A stretch of DNA of 41,447 nucleotides from an uncultured Cellvibrio sp. (GTDB lineage: Bacteria; Pseudomonadota; Gammaproteobacteria; Pseudomonadales; Cellvibrionaceae), in assembly GCA_946481735.1 (NCBI GenBank), contig CAMLOU010000019.1, positions 1 through 41,447 of the forward strand, given 5' to 3'. The translations under genes were made by a program, and so were the position numbers. The notes under the pieces were generated by a model, which did no database searches, had not been told where the DNA came from, and was given only the letters and a program-made list of their open reading frames with translations. Shown in pieces: positions 1 through 8,538 of this stretch. Within the stretch, counting starts at the first letter, position 1; every line of letters starts with the position of its first letter.

Positions 1-4
1 CCCA

Positions 5-1222
5 TCACAACAACTTATCCCGATCCCGAAAGCCCAACAAATACAAAATCGCATCCAGCCCGAGCGTAGAAATCGCATGTTGTGCCGAGGCTTTCACCAG
101 TGGCTTGGCGCGAAAGGCAATCCCCAAACCGGCCACACTCAACATCGGTAAATCATTCGCGCCATCGCCCACGGCAATCACCTGCTCCAGCGCAATACCT
201 TCCTTTTGTGCGAGCATGGCAAGCAACTCAGCTTTGCGCTGGCCGTCTACCACGGTGCCGACAACGTCTCCGGTTACCTTGCCGTCAACAATATCCAACT
301 CATTGGCGTACACATAATCAATGCCCAGACGTTGTTGCAGATAGCGTCCGAAATAATTGAACCCGCCGGATAAAATCGCTGTTTTGTAACCCAGTTTTTT
401 CAGGGAAGAAATCAGTTTCTCCGCACCTTCGGTCAAACGCAGGTTGGCCGCAATGCCTTCAAGCACGGATTCATCCAGACCTTTTAATAACGCCAGGCGC
501 CGGGCAAAACTTTGTTTGAAATCCAGCTCGCCGCGCATCGCTGCTTCGGTGATGGCAATCACTTGCTCGCCCACACCGGCGGCAATCGCCAGTTCATCAA
601 TCACTTCCGCTTCAATCAGCGTAGAGTCCATATCGAAACACACCAGGCGGCGGTTGCGGCGGTACACGGTGTCGCGCTGGAAAGCGATGTCCACATCAAG
701 GCGCGCGGATAAATCCATAAAATCCGCACGCAGCGCGGTAAGGTCTTCCGGTGTGCCGCGCACAGAAAATTCCACACAGGCGTTGCTATGATTTTCCAGC
801 GCGTCGAGCGGGATGCGACCGGACAACCGATTGATACTGTCGATGTTCAAGCCGTGTTTGAAGGTAATGTCGGTCAGTTCGGCGATCTGGGCGGCGTTAA
901 TCTGCCGCGCCAGGAGCGTAACGATGTGGCGGGGCTTACCCTGCTGATCGACCCAGTGCTGATAACTTTCGAGGGAGACCGGTTGAAAGCGCACCTGGAT
1001 TGACAGGGGTTGGGTGCGTGCGTGAATTTCGTCGAGGATCACCGCTTTGGTATTGGCATCGACTTCCAGAGCCACCAGGATGCCCAGGGCCAGGGTATCG
1101 TGGATCACCGCCTGGCCGATGTCGAGGATCGTGGCCTGGTGCTGGGCCAGTACCGCCGTGATCGCCGAGGTGACGCCGGGTTTGTCATCGCCGGAGACGT
1201 TAATCAACAGGATTTCTTTCAC
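5..1222 (-). CDS. serB: Phosphoserine phosphatase SerB
   Basis: Catalyses the last step of serine synthesis, phosphoserine to serine plus phosphate, in the cytoplasm. The 405-residue protein has an N-terminal regulatory half with two ACT-like segments (about residues 5-80 and 98-180), followed by a HAD phosphatase domain. The HAD nucleophile motif FDMDST lies at residues 196-201 (Asp197 and Asp199), and the late motif VGDGANDLPML is present. The long ACT-HAD form is the one usual in Pseudomonas-type bacteria; enteric SerB is shorter. The start codon is GTG. The gene is divergent from the AhpA/YtjB-like gene, as serB and ytjB are in Escherichia coli, which supports both calls. The full reading frame is inside the window. 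Confidence 0.96.
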   Translation of the reverse strand: MKEILLINVSGDDKPGVTSAITAVLAQHQATILDIGQAVIHDTLALGILVALEVDANTKAVILDEIHARTQPLSIQVRFQPVSLESYQHWVDQQGKPRHIVTLLARQINAAQIAELTDITFKHGLNIDSINRLSGRIPLDALENHSNACVEFSVRGTPEDLTALRADFMDLSARLDVDIAFQRDTVYRRNRRLVCFDMDSTLIEAEVIDELAIAAGVGEQVIAITEAAMRGELDFKQSFARRLALLKGLDESVLEGIAANLRLTEGAEKLISSLKKLGYKTAILSGGFNYFGRYLQQRLGIDYVYANELDIVDGKVTGDVVGTVVDGQRKAELLAMLAQKEGIALEQVIAVGDGANDLPMLSVAGLGIAFRAKPLVKASAQHAISTLGLDAILYLLGFRDRDKLL

Positions 1223-1261
1223 GTTCGCTCACTTTTATCAGCCGGTTCTCATCAAGGGGCG

Positions 1262-1316
1262 GCATTCTAGCCTAAATGAGAACGCTACAGTAGCCAGCCG
1301 CTTTAGGCTAGAATGC
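1262..1316. promoter_or_regulatory. Symmetric inverted repeat in the serB / ahpA divergent promoter region
   Basis: A perfect 15-bp inverted repeat (1262-1276 and 1302-1316) flanks a central palindrome GCTAC-A-GTAGC (1284-1294). Both are centred on base 1289. Each outer arm contains TAGAAT, a good -10 hexamer facing outwards on each strand (1264-1269 minus, 1309-1314 plus). The -35 regions at 17-bp spacing are poor. It probably serves as a back-to-back promoter and/or operator; this role is inferred. Confidence 0.5.
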
Positions 1317-1375
1317 GGCTCACTTATGACAATCAGCTGGATGCACGGGGATCGCCCCGGCCGTTTGAGATACCG

Positions 1376-2533
1376 ATGCCGTTACTCACGACTTACCGAT
1401 CCTATCCGCAACTCTTCCTGTGCAGCGTCTTGCTGTTGATCCTCGGTTTTCTCGGCGCCGGGCTGTATCTGCACAACACCTATTACAACCAGCAGGAACA
1501 GATCCAATACTACGGCCAGACCCTCGCCCGCAGCGCAGCGCGCCAGGCCGTCGACGCCACCCTGACGCAAGACCTTATCAGCCTGCAGGCCGTGTTGCTG
1601 GATGTGGGCCAATACCCCACCGTGATCGGCGCCACCATTCATAACGTTGAAAATAAGCTGTTGGTGCAGACCGGCTATGATCCTAACAAGTCCATTGAGG
1701 GCGAGCGTTACAGCTTTACCGCCCCCATCGCCCTGCACAACAATATTGCCGGTTACCTGCAAGTAACCCTGGAAGTCCCGCGCTATTCGCGTTACGACTA
1801 TTATTTCCTGAGCATCTGGGCGGCAGCGGTATTTGTGTCGCTCTGGACCATCTGGTGGTCGATCCAGCGGCAGTGGTGGTCGCGCCTGCGCGATAAATTG
1901 CCCTCGCCCGGCAAGATCGTCACCACCGTGGTGGAGAAGATTCCTACTATTCCGGAAGTCCCGCTGGAAGCCCTTAAACCCCTCGCGCCAGAACCCCCGC
2001 CACCGCCGGAGGTTGCGGTGCGTTTGCAAATCCGCATCACCAACCTCACCAAGTTGTATCAGCAACTCAACAGTGAAGGCTTTGCCAATGTGTTGCGTCG
2101 CTTTGAAAAGCAATTGCAGGGGGTTTTGTCCTTGTACAACGGCCAACGCCAATTGCTGGACAACGATACCCTGATGGTGGAATTTGTTGGTGAGGCCTTG
2201 TACGACTGCAGTTTTCGCGCGCTTTGCTGCGCGCAGTTATTGAATAATCTCTGCGCCCGCGCCAACAGTCCGCGCCTGCAGTTGTCAGCGGCTATCCAGG
2301 AAGTTGCACGCCCGGCGAACCATAGCAATGGTGTATTGCTGAAAGATTTTGTGGCCCAACAACAAGATCCCATCCACCCCGAGCGCGGCGACATCCTCAT
2401 CAGCCGCCATTTGCTGGACGACACCTTACTGGCGCACATTGAAGTGGACGTGAACAGCGGCAAGCTGGCAACCATCAAGGCCCCCTACAGCGAATTGCTC
2501 GTCCGCCAGGAAGAACAACTCGTAAAGGTTTAG
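1376..2533 (+). CDS. AhpA/YtjB-like inner-membrane protein with C-terminal soluble domain
   Basis: The protein begins with a membrane helix (about residues 13-33) followed by a periplasmic segment of about 110 residues and a second helix (YYFLSIWAAAVFVSLW). A proline-rich linker (APEPPPPPEVA) then leads to a cytoplasmic domain of about 190 residues. The N-terminal half resembles the AhpA/YtjB (Smp) family, whose gene is divergent from serB in enterics and pseudomonads, as here. The C-terminal domain has a pattern faintly like a degenerate class III nucleotide-cyclase fold; that is a guess. An upstream in-frame ATG at 1313 lies inside the promoter palindrome, so the start at 1376 is preferred (386 residues). 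Function is not established. Confidence 0.8.
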   Translation: MPLLTTYRSYPQLFLCSVLLLILGFLGAGLYLHNTYYNQQEQIQYYGQTLARSAARQAVDATLTQDLISLQAVLLDVGQYPTVIGATIHNVENKLLVQTGYDPNKSIEGERYSFTAPIALHNNIAGYLQVTLEVPRYSRYDYYFLSIWAAAVFVSLWTIWWSIQRQWWSRLRDKLPSPGKIVTTVVEKIPTIPEVPLEALKPLAPEPPPPPEVAVRLQIRITNLTKLYQQLNSEGFANVLRRFEKQLQGVLSLYNGQRQLLDNDTLMVEFVGEALYDCSFRALCCAQLLNNLCARANSPRLQLSAAIQEVARPANHSNGVLLKDFVAQQQDPIHPERGDILISRHLLDDTLLAHIEVDVNSGKLATIKAPYSELLVRQEEQLVKV

Positions 2534-2562
2534 CACTGGCTTATCTGTAAGTCGACTTAGCC

Positions 2563-2596
2563 CGTAGGTCGGCTTAGCGCAGCGTAAGCCGACAAC
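2563..2596 (+). repeat. Dispersed palindromic repeat, copy 1
   Basis: The sequence reads CGTAG, then a 9-bp inverted repeat GTCGGCTTA / TAAGCCGAC around GCGCAGCG, then AAC. It is a variant of the GTCGGATTA family seen at four other places in the window; the arms carry compensating changes (C for A and G for T), so pairing is kept. Confidence 0.85.
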
Positions 2597-2647
2597 ACCT
2601 CCTACATCACCCACCTGCAACATTTCCGCAACACATTCATCACACAA

Positions 2648-2665
2648 CCGTCATTTTGCCGTCAT
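2648..2665 (+). promoter_or_regulatory. PHO-box-like site upstream of olsF
   Basis: Two direct copies of CCGTCAT are separated by TTTG, giving 11-bp periodicity. The PhoB consensus is two CTGTCAT units spaced by 4 bp, so each unit here differs at one position. The site ends 35 bp before the start codon of the ornithine-lipid synthase gene. Phosphate-free ornithine lipids are typically induced by phosphate starvation, so PhoB control is a reasonable inference. No good -10 hexamer is visible at the expected distance. Confidence 0.55.
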
Positions 2666-2700
2666 AACCTGTGGGCGTTCACTCCTACAGGTTCGCTGCC

Positions 2701-4437
2701 ATGCTTAACATTGAACAATCAGTCGTTAATAAATTTCCCGGTTTTGCCACTAGGGCGCCTCTGATCCGCAAATCCACCCTGACGCTGTTGCGCAAGCTCA
2801 CCCGCGAGCAGGAGATCAACCGATTCTTGCACGATAACGAAGGCAATCGCGGTCTGGATTTTATCGAACGCATCTTTGATTACTTTAACTTCAGCTACAG
2901 CGTTCCTCACCGTGAGCGTAACAATATTCCCGCGCAAGGCCGGGTGGTGATCATCGCCAACCACCCGATTGGTTCGCTGGATGGCCTGGCCCTGTTAAAG
3001 CTGGTGAGCGAAGTGCGCCGCGATGTGAAGATCATCGCCAACGATATGCTGATGGCGTTTGAGCCGCTGCGTGAATTGTTGTTACCGCTGGATAATATGA
3101 CGCGCTCTGCCTATCGCCAGAGTTACAAAAACATCCTGCAAGCACTTAATAATGAAGAAGCGGTGATTGTGTTTCCGTCCGGTGAAGTCTCGCGCGCAAG
3201 CCCCAAGGGCATTCGCGACGGTCAATGGCAAGCGGGCTTCCTGCACTTTGCGCGTAAAGCCAAAGCGCCGGTGCTGCCGATCTTTGTATCGGCGAAAAAT
3301 TCGCTGCTGTTTTACAGCGCCTCGTTTATCTTCAAACCCTTTGCGACCGCCCTGCTCGCCCACGAAATGTTTAACAAACACTCCAGCGAAATTAAATTTC
3401 GCGTTGGCGAAGTGATTCCGCATCATGCATTGGAATCCAATAAACTCGCCGACAAAGCGCTGATTAAACGCCTGAAAAAACACCTCTACAAAATTGGCAA
3501 AGGCAAGCAAGCGATCTTTGTCACCGAGAAAACTATTGCGCACCCGGAAGATCGCAGTGCGCTCAAAAAAGAATTTAAAACGGCCACGCTGATCGGCGCC
3601 ACCCGCGACAATCATCGCATTTATCTATGCGATTACCGTCAGCATCCGACGGTGTTGCGCGAAATCGGCCGCCTGCGTGAACAGACGTTTCGCCTGGTGG
3701 GTGAAGGTACCGGCAGCCGCCGCGACCTGGATAAATACGATCACTACTACCGCCACCTGGTGCTGTGGGATGAAGACAAGCTCACTATTGCTGGGGCTTA
3801 TCGCCTGGGGGACTGCGCGAGCATTTTGCATGAACAGGGCATCAGCGGTTTGTATACCGCCGATTTATTTCACTACCGCGCTGGCGCCAACCAGTACCTT
3901 GAGCAAGCCATTGAGTTGGGCCGCAGCTTTGTGAATCCTGAATATTGGGGCAAGGCCAGCCTGGATTATTTGTGGCAAGGTTTGGGCGCTTATTTGCAAC
4001 ATCACCCCGAAGTGCGTTATGTGCTGGGCCCGGTGAGTATGAGCGCGACCTATCCCAAAGCGCTGCGCGATTTGCTGGTGTTTTACTACCAGCGTTACTA
4101 CCGCGCCCCCGCGCCCCTCGCGGAAGGCAGCCATCCGCACTTTATTGAGCCGGAGACCTATCAAGCCTTCAGCGATATCTTTACCACGCTGGATCGCGAT
4201 CAGGGCTTCGATTACCTGCAACAACAATTTTCCGAGCAGGGCCATAAATTGCCGGTGTTGTTCAAGCAATACGCGGCGTTATATGAAGACGGCGGTTACC
4301 AATTGCTGGCATTTAGCGTGGATTCGGATTTCGGTAATTGTGTCGATGGCTTGTTTATAGGCGACCTCACGCTGATGAAAGCCAATAAACGCCAACGTTA
4401 TCTGACCCCAGCGGTCGCCACCGCGAAAGTCGCCTAG
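2701..4437 (+). CDS. olsF: Bifunctional ornithine-lipid synthase, OlsF type (acyltransferase plus GNAT)
   Basis: The product has two acyltransferase halves. The N-terminal part (about residues 60-280) is a PlsC/LPLAT domain with NHPIGSLDG near residue 87 and a downstream FPSGEVSR motif; it would O-acylate lyso-ornithine lipid. The C-terminal part (about 300-560) looks like an OlsB/N-acyl-amino-acid synthase GNAT domain (AGAYRLG, ELGRSFVNPEYWGKASLDYL) that would N-acylate ornithine from acyl-ACP. A fusion of about 580 residues in this order matches OlsF of Serratia and related bacteria. The acyltransferase motif is HX5D rather than the common HX4D. ATG at 2701 follows ACAGG at a suitable distance; a GTG at 2671 is an alternative. 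The upstream PHO-box-like site fits. An unspecific hemolysin-like acyltransferase is the alternative call. Confidence 0.82.
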   Translation: MLNIEQSVVNKFPGFATRAPLIRKSTLTLLRKLTREQEINRFLHDNEGNRGLDFIERIFDYFNFSYSVPHRERNNIPAQGRVVIIANHPIGSLDGLALLKLVSEVRRDVKIIANDMLMAFEPLRELLLPLDNMTRSAYRQSYKNILQALNNEEAVIVFPSGEVSRASPKGIRDGQWQAGFLHFARKAKAPVLPIFVSAKNSLLFYSASFIFKPFATALLAHEMFNKHSSEIKFRVGEVIPHHALESNKLADKALIKRLKKHLYKIGKGKQAIFVTEKTIAHPEDRSALKKEFKTATLIGATRDNHRIYLCDYRQHPTVLREIGRLREQTFRLVGEGTGSRRDLDKYDHYYRHLVLWDEDKLTIAGAYRLGDCASILHEQGISGLYTADLFHYRAGANQYLEQAIELGRSFVNPEYWGKASLDYLWQGLGAYLQHHPEVRYVLGPVSMSATYPKALRDLLVFYYQRYYRAPAPLAEGSHPHFIEPETYQAFSDIFTTLDRDQGFDYLQQQFSEQGHKLPVLFKQYAALYEDGGYQLLAFSVDSDFGNCVDGLFIGDLTLMKANKRQRYLTPAVATAKVA

Positions 4438-4445
4438 CACCTCCG

Positions 4446-4518
4446 GCGGGCGCCGCCCGCTGCGCTGCTTCAGATACCGTCCTTCACACTCCTTTACGAC
4501 CGAGCCGCCCGGCTCGGT
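4446..4518. other. Two GC-rich hairpins between olsF and the rpiB-like gene
   Basis: A compact inverted repeat GCGGGCG / CGCCCGC lies at 4446-4460. A second, 9-bp stem ACCGAGCCG / CGGCTCGGT with a 2-base centre lies at 4499-4518. Neither is followed by a T-tract, so calling them terminators would be speculative. Confidence 0.4.
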
Positions 4519-4626
4519 ACCATCCCATGATGTAAACCTCTACAATAGACGCCCTCACATCAATAAAGCAGCGCCAACGAGCCTGCCCTCCGTTTTACGT
4601 CGTTTAACCAAGAGAGAGAATCAACC

Positions 4627-5265
4627 ATGAAAATTGCATTGATGAATGAATTCAGCCAGGCATCCAAGAATGCCGTTGTCCTGCAACAACTGAAAGACGT
4701 TGCCGCTGAGCAGAGTCACACCGTTTACAACGTCGGCATGAGCGACGACAACGACCACTACCTGACCTACATCCACCTCGGCATCATGGCCAGCCTGCTG
4801 CTGAACTCAAAGGCCGTTGACTTTGTGGTGAGCGGTTGCGGCACCGGCCAGGGCGCGCTGATGTCCCTGAACGCCCACCCGGGCGTAGTGTGCGGCTACT
4901 GTATCGATCCTTCCGACGCTTACCTGTTCGCCCAGATCAACAATGGTAATGCTCTGGCATTACCCTTCGCCAAGGGCTTCGGCTGGGGCGCCGAATTGAA
5001 CATCCGTTATATCTTTGAGAAGGCGTTTGGCGGCGTGCGCGGCCAGGGTTACCCGGCGGAGCGTAAAGAGTCCCAGGTGCGCAATGCGGGGATTCTGAGC
5101 AGTGTTAAAAACGCGTTGACCAAGGATTATCTGGAAGGCTTGAAGTCACTTGATCCGGAATTGGTGAAGACTGCGGTAACTGGCGAGCGCTTCCAAGCCT
5201 GCTTCTTTGAAAACTGTCAGGATAAAACGATTCTTGATTTCGTGAATGGAGTTTTGGGACGTTAA
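4627..5265 (+). CDS. RpiB/LacA/LacB-family sugar-phosphate isomerase-like protein
   Basis: This 212-residue protein has the RpiB fold signature, including VVSGCGTGQGALMSLN with a cysteine at residue 71 where RpiB enzymes carry the catalytic residue. It is longer than RpiB (about 150 residues) by a C-terminal extension of about 60 residues. Proteins of this size and type include the DhuI isomerase, which acts on 4-deoxy-5-hexosulose uronate released from unsaturated uronic acids. That is possible in a polysaccharide degrader, but no uronate genes lie beside it. It stands alone between hairpins and a large inverted repeat. The start is ATG after a purine-rich AGAGAGAGA stretch. The family is clear; the substrate is not. 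Confidence 0.8.
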   Translation: MKIALMNEFSQASKNAVVLQQLKDVAAEQSHTVYNVGMSDDNDHYLTYIHLGIMASLLLNSKAVDFVVSGCGTGQGALMSLNAHPGVVCGYCIDPSDAYLFAQINNGNALALPFAKGFGWGAELNIRYIFEKAFGGVRGQGYPAERKESQVRNAGILSSVKNALTKDYLEGLKSLDPELVKTAVTGERFQACFFENCQDKTILDFVNGVLGR

Positions 5266-5288
5266 TTCAATAACAACCTCCATCGAAC

Positions 5289-5391
5289 GGGGGTAGCGGA
5301 GTAGGGGGCGGGACACGCCGTGAACCCATCCATGGGGGCTCAGCACCGACATCCTGTCGGTGATGGTCCCGCCCCCTACTCCGCTACCCCC
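5289..5391. repeat. Large 26-bp inverted repeat with nested hairpins
   Basis: The two arms, 5289-5314 and 5366-5391, are perfect 26-bp reverse complements, rich in G on one side and C on the other. The 51-bp interior contains two further hairpins: CCCAT-CC-ATGGG (5325-5336) and CACCGAC-ATCCT-GTCGGTG (5344-5362). The element could fold as a three-way junction or cruciform. There is no T-tract. It occupies most of the gap between the rpiB-like gene and mpl and looks like a dispersed non-coding repeat or miniature element. Confidence 0.75.
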
Positions 5392-5519
5392 TGCGCCGTG
5401 CCAACCAATAAGAAACTTCTCGTTAAGTAATTCACGATGCAAACTGACTACCTCCTCCTTTTTGCCCCACCACCTTAAGTGATAAGCTCGCACCCATTAC
5501 GGGTTTACGAGCGATTGAC

Positions 5520-6893
5520 ATGCATATCCATATTCTCGGCGTGTGCGGCACCTTCATGGGCAGCCTTGCACAACTTGCCAAAGCCCTCGGGCACCGCGTG
5601 ACCGGCAGTGATGCCAATGTGTATCCCCCCATGAGTACTCAACTGGAGCAAGCTGGCATTGAATTGATGCAAGGCTTTGATCCGGTGCATTTGCAACCGG
5701 CGCCGGATCTGGTGGTGATCGGGAATGCGATGAGCCGTGGGAACCCGGCGGTGGAGTATGTGTTGGCGCAGGGGATTCCGTACACGTCCGGGCCGCAATG
5801 GTTGCGTGGTTATGTGTTGCCGGGTAAGTGGGTGCTGGCGGTGGCGGGTACGCATGGCAAGACGACGACCAGCAGTATGCTGGCGTGGATTCTTGAATAC
5901 GCGGGCATGGCGCCGGGTTACTTAATTGGCGGGGTGACGAAAAACTTTCCCAGTTCTGCGCGTTTGGGCGAGACGCCATTTTTTGTGGTGGAGGCGGATG
6001 AATACGACAGCGCGTTTTTTGATAAGCGTTCCAAGTTCGTTCATTACAACGCACGCACGGTAATTCTTAACAATCTCGAATTTGATCACGCAGATATTTT
6101 TCCGGATCTCGCGGCCATTCAAAAACAGTTTCATCATCTAGTGCGCACGGTACCGAATAACGGCCTGCTGATTTCTCCACAGGATGATGCGGCGCTGAAT
6201 GAAGTCCTGGCCATGGGTTGCTGGACACCGCAACAAAAATTCTCTGTCGATGGTGATACCTCCGTCGAGTGGCGGGCGGAGTTATTGGAGAAAGACGGTT
6301 CAGCATTTGCCGTGTTTCATGAAGGCACAGCGGTGGCGCAAGTGCATTGGGCGCAGACCGGTTTGCATAACGTCAATAACGGTTTAGCGGCGATGATCGC
6401 CGCGCGTCATGTCGGTGTTACACCAGAGATCAGTGCCAAAGCCCTGGAACAATTTGCCGGGGTAAAACGGCGCATGGAGTGTTTAGCCGATATCCATAGC
6501 ATAAAAGTTTATGATGACTTTGCTCATCACCCCACGGCGATAAAAACTACCCTCGCCGGCCTGCGCGCCAAAGTTGGCAGCCAGAAAATTATCGCCGTGA
6601 TTGAGCCGCGCTCCAATACCATGCGTATGGGCGTTCATAAAGATGCATTGAACCAAGCCTGCACTGACGCCGACGACGTACTCTGGTATCAACCACCGAA
6701 TGTGGATTGGGCCATGGATGAAGTGGTAAACAAAAGTCCCGTCCCTGCAAAACTGGTTCACGATCTGGATGAGTTAATTCACTGCGCGATTTCACTGAGT
6801 GAAGCTGATACCCACATTGTGATTATGAGCAACGGCGGATTTGGTGGTGTGCATCAAAAGTTGATTGAGCAATTAAAAAAGCACGCGCTGTAA
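5520..6893 (+). CDS. mpl: UDP-N-acetylmuramate:tripeptide ligase Mpl
   Basis: Recycles cell-wall peptide by joining L-Ala-gamma-D-Glu-meso-Dap to UDP-MurNAc in the cytoplasm. The protein has 457 residues, the usual Mpl length. It opens with MHIHILGVCGTFMG, typical of Mpl. The Mur-ligase ATP-binding loop GTHGKTTT is at residues 110-117 and VVEADEYDSAFFDKRSKF follows. The conserved YDDFAHHPTAI segment occurs later. The start at ATG 5520 matches the family N-terminus, although the Shine-Dalgarno sequence is weak. The next gene, ubiX, follows about 50 bp downstream on the same strand, as in many gammaproteobacteria. Confidence 0.96.
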   Translation: MHIHILGVCGTFMGSLAQLAKALGHRVTGSDANVYPPMSTQLEQAGIELMQGFDPVHLQPAPDLVVIGNAMSRGNPAVEYVLAQGIPYTSGPQWLRGYVLPGKWVLAVAGTHGKTTTSSMLAWILEYAGMAPGYLIGGVTKNFPSSARLGETPFFVVEADEYDSAFFDKRSKFVHYNARTVILNNLEFDHADIFPDLAAIQKQFHHLVRTVPNNGLLISPQDDAALNEVLAMGCWTPQQKFSVDGDTSVEWRAELLEKDGSAFAVFHEGTAVAQVHWAQTGLHNVNNGLAAMIAARHVGVTPEISAKALEQFAGVKRRMECLADIHSIKVYDDFAHHPTAIKTTLAGLRAKVGSQKIIAVIEPRSNTMRMGVHKDALNQACTDADDVLWYQPPNVDWAMDEVVNKSPVPAKLVHDLDELIHCAISLSEADTHIVIMSNGGFGGVHQKLIEQLKKHAL

Positions 6894-6947
6894 TCAATAT
6901 CGTTTCATTTAAGGCCAACGTTTTTAAGGACAGCGGGGAATTTGACC

Positions 6948-7556
6948 ATGACACAACGCACCATCACCCTGGCCATGACTGGCGCATCCGGCGCGCAGTA
7001 TGGTTTACGTTTGTTGCAATGTTTATTGGCAGCGGATTGCAAAGTGTATTTGCTGTTATCCAGCGCAGCGGAAGTTGTGATTCGCACAGAAACGGATCTG
7101 GATTTGCCGGAGACTCTTGAAGAACAACAGGCAATGCTTAGCGAATTATTCGGTGCGGATGAAGATCAGTTGCAAATTTTTACCAAAGACGACTGGTTTT
7201 CTCCCGTTGCATCAGGCTCCAGTTCACCGACATCCATGGTGATCTGCCCCGCCAGCGGTGGTTGCCTTTCTGCGATTGCCCATGGCGCCAGCAACAATCT
7301 TATTGAGCGCGCCGCCGATGTTGCTTTGAAGGAGCGCCGGCAATTAATCCTGGTCCCCAGGGAAACGCCCTACTCCGCGATCCATCTGGAAAATATGCTC
7401 AAGCTCACACAGCTTGGCGCGGTCATTCTTCCCGCAAGCCCCGGCTTTTATATGCAACCGCAATCCATCACCGAGCTGATCGATTTTATTGTCGCCCGCA
7501 TCCTCGACCAATTAGGCATTGAGCAAGACCTGATGCCCCGCTGGGGCGAAGACTAA
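6948..7556 (+). CDS. ubiX: Flavin prenyltransferase UbiX
   Basis: Makes prenylated FMN from FMN and dimethylallyl phosphate, the cofactor of the UbiD decarboxylase in ubiquinone synthesis. The start of the protein carries the flavin-binding motif [16 protein letters not shown], and later the conserved segments [33 protein letters not shown] and PASPGFY appear. Length is 202 residues from ATG 6948, which sits 7 bases after GGGGA; an in-frame TTG at 6942 is too close to that site. It is probably co-transcribed with mpl. Confidence 0.96.
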   Translation: MTQRTITLAMTGASGAQYGLRLLQCLLAADCKVYLLLSSAAEVVIRTETDLDLPETLEEQQAMLSELFGADEDQLQIFTKDDWFSPVASGSSSPTSMVICPASGGCLSAIAHGASNNLIERAADVALKERRQLILVPRETPYSAIHLENMLKLTQLGAVILPASPGFYMQPQSITELIDFIVARILDQLGIEQDLMPRWGED

Positions 7557-7570
7557 TATCAAACTCCCTC

Positions 7571-7604
7571 CGTAGGTCGGATTAGCGCAGCGTAATCCGA
7601 CAAC
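7571..7604 (+). repeat. Dispersed palindromic repeat, copy 2
   Basis: The element reads CGTAG, then the 9-bp arms GTCGGATTA (7576-7584) and TAATCCGAC (7593-7601) around GCGCAGCG, then AAC. It fills most of the gap between ubiX and the HMG-CoA lyase gene, in the same orientation as copy 1. Confidence 0.9.
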
Positions 7605-7629
7605 GATCTAACCAACACAATCAAACATT

Positions 7630-8538
7630 ATGGCATTACCCAAAGCAGTCAAAATCATAGAAGTCGGCCCCCGCGATGGCTTACAAAATGAAAAGCAAAC
7701 CATCGCCACCGACACCAAGATTCAACTTATTAATCAATTGTCCGACGCGGGCCTGTCTTATATTGAAGCGGGCAGTTTTGTTAATCCCAAATGGGTGCCG
7801 CAAATGGCCGACAGCGCTGAGGTGTTCGGCGGCGTCACCCGCAAAACTGGTGTGATCTATGCCGCGTTAACACCCAACGTGCAAGGCTTCGAGCGTGCGC
7901 TCGCCGCGGGCGCTGACGAGGTTGCGATATTTGCAGCGGCCTCCGAGGCCTTTAGCCAAAAAAATATTAACTGTTCTATCGCCGAAAGCCTTACGCGATT
8001 TACAGCACTGATGGAGGCAGCACAACGTCATAACATACCCGTGCGCGGTTATATTTCCTGCGTGGCTGGCTGCCCTTACAGCGGCGCCGTTGAACCGGAA
8101 GTTGTTAGGAAACTCGCCCGGGATTTGCTGGCCATGGGCTGCTATGAAATTTCGCTGGGCGACACTATCGGTGTTGGAACGGCTGGCCAAATCAAAGGAT
8201 TAATCGAATTACTTATGCAGCATATCCCCGTGGAGAAACTCGCGGTCCATATGCACGATACCTACGGTCAGGCATTGGCCAATATCTATGCCGCGCTGGA
8301 GTGCGGCGTCAGCGTTGTGGACAGCTCGGTCGCAGGGCTGGGCGGTTGTCCTTATGCGGTGGGTGCTTCAGGTAATGTCGCAACAGAAGATGTGGTTTAT
8401 TTGTTGAATGGTCTCGGTATTGCTCACGGCGTTGATCTGGAAAAATTGATTGCTGTCGGCAACAACATCTGTGAATCACTCGGAAAAAACAACGGGTCCA
8501 AAGTCGCACAAGCAATCTCACGGAAACACCAGGCATGA
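7630..8538 (+). CDS. Hydroxymethylglutaryl-CoA lyase
   Basis: Cleaves HMG-CoA to acetoacetate and acetyl-CoA, the end of leucine breakdown. The 302-residue protein begins with [15 protein letters not shown], the HMGL-type metal and substrate motif, and ends with the active-site cysteine loop [21 protein letters not shown]. It also has [12 protein letters not shown], which supplies metal-binding histidines. The gene usually sits in a leucine or isovalerate catabolic operon (liu or mva), but here it is alone between ubiX and small conserved genes. No clear Shine-Dalgarno sequence precedes ATG 7630. The stop overlaps the start of the DUF2288 gene. Confidence 0.93.
   Translation: MALPKAVKIIEVGPRDGLQNEKQTIATDTKIQLINQLSDAGLSYIEAGSFVNPKWVPQMADSAEVFGGVTRKTGVIYAALTPNVQGFERALAAGADEVAIFAAASEAFSQKNINCSIAESLTRFTALMEAAQRHNIPVRGYISCVAGCPYSGAVEPEVVRKLARDLLAMGCYEISLGDTIGVGTAGQIKGLIELLMQHIPVEKLAVHMHDTYGQALANIYAALECGVSVVDSSVAGLGGCPYAVGASGNVATEDVVYLLNGLGIAHGVDLEKLIAVGNNICESLGKNNGSKVAQAISRKHQA

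Noticed and set aside
1313..1375. Longer N-terminus for the AhpA/YtjB-like protein from ATG 1313
   Set aside because: That ATG lies inside the promoter palindrome and the extra residues do not look like a signal or family sequence; ATG 1376 fits better.
4499..4518. GC hairpin as an olsF terminator
   Set aside because: The stem is good but no T-run follows; kept only as a hairpin.
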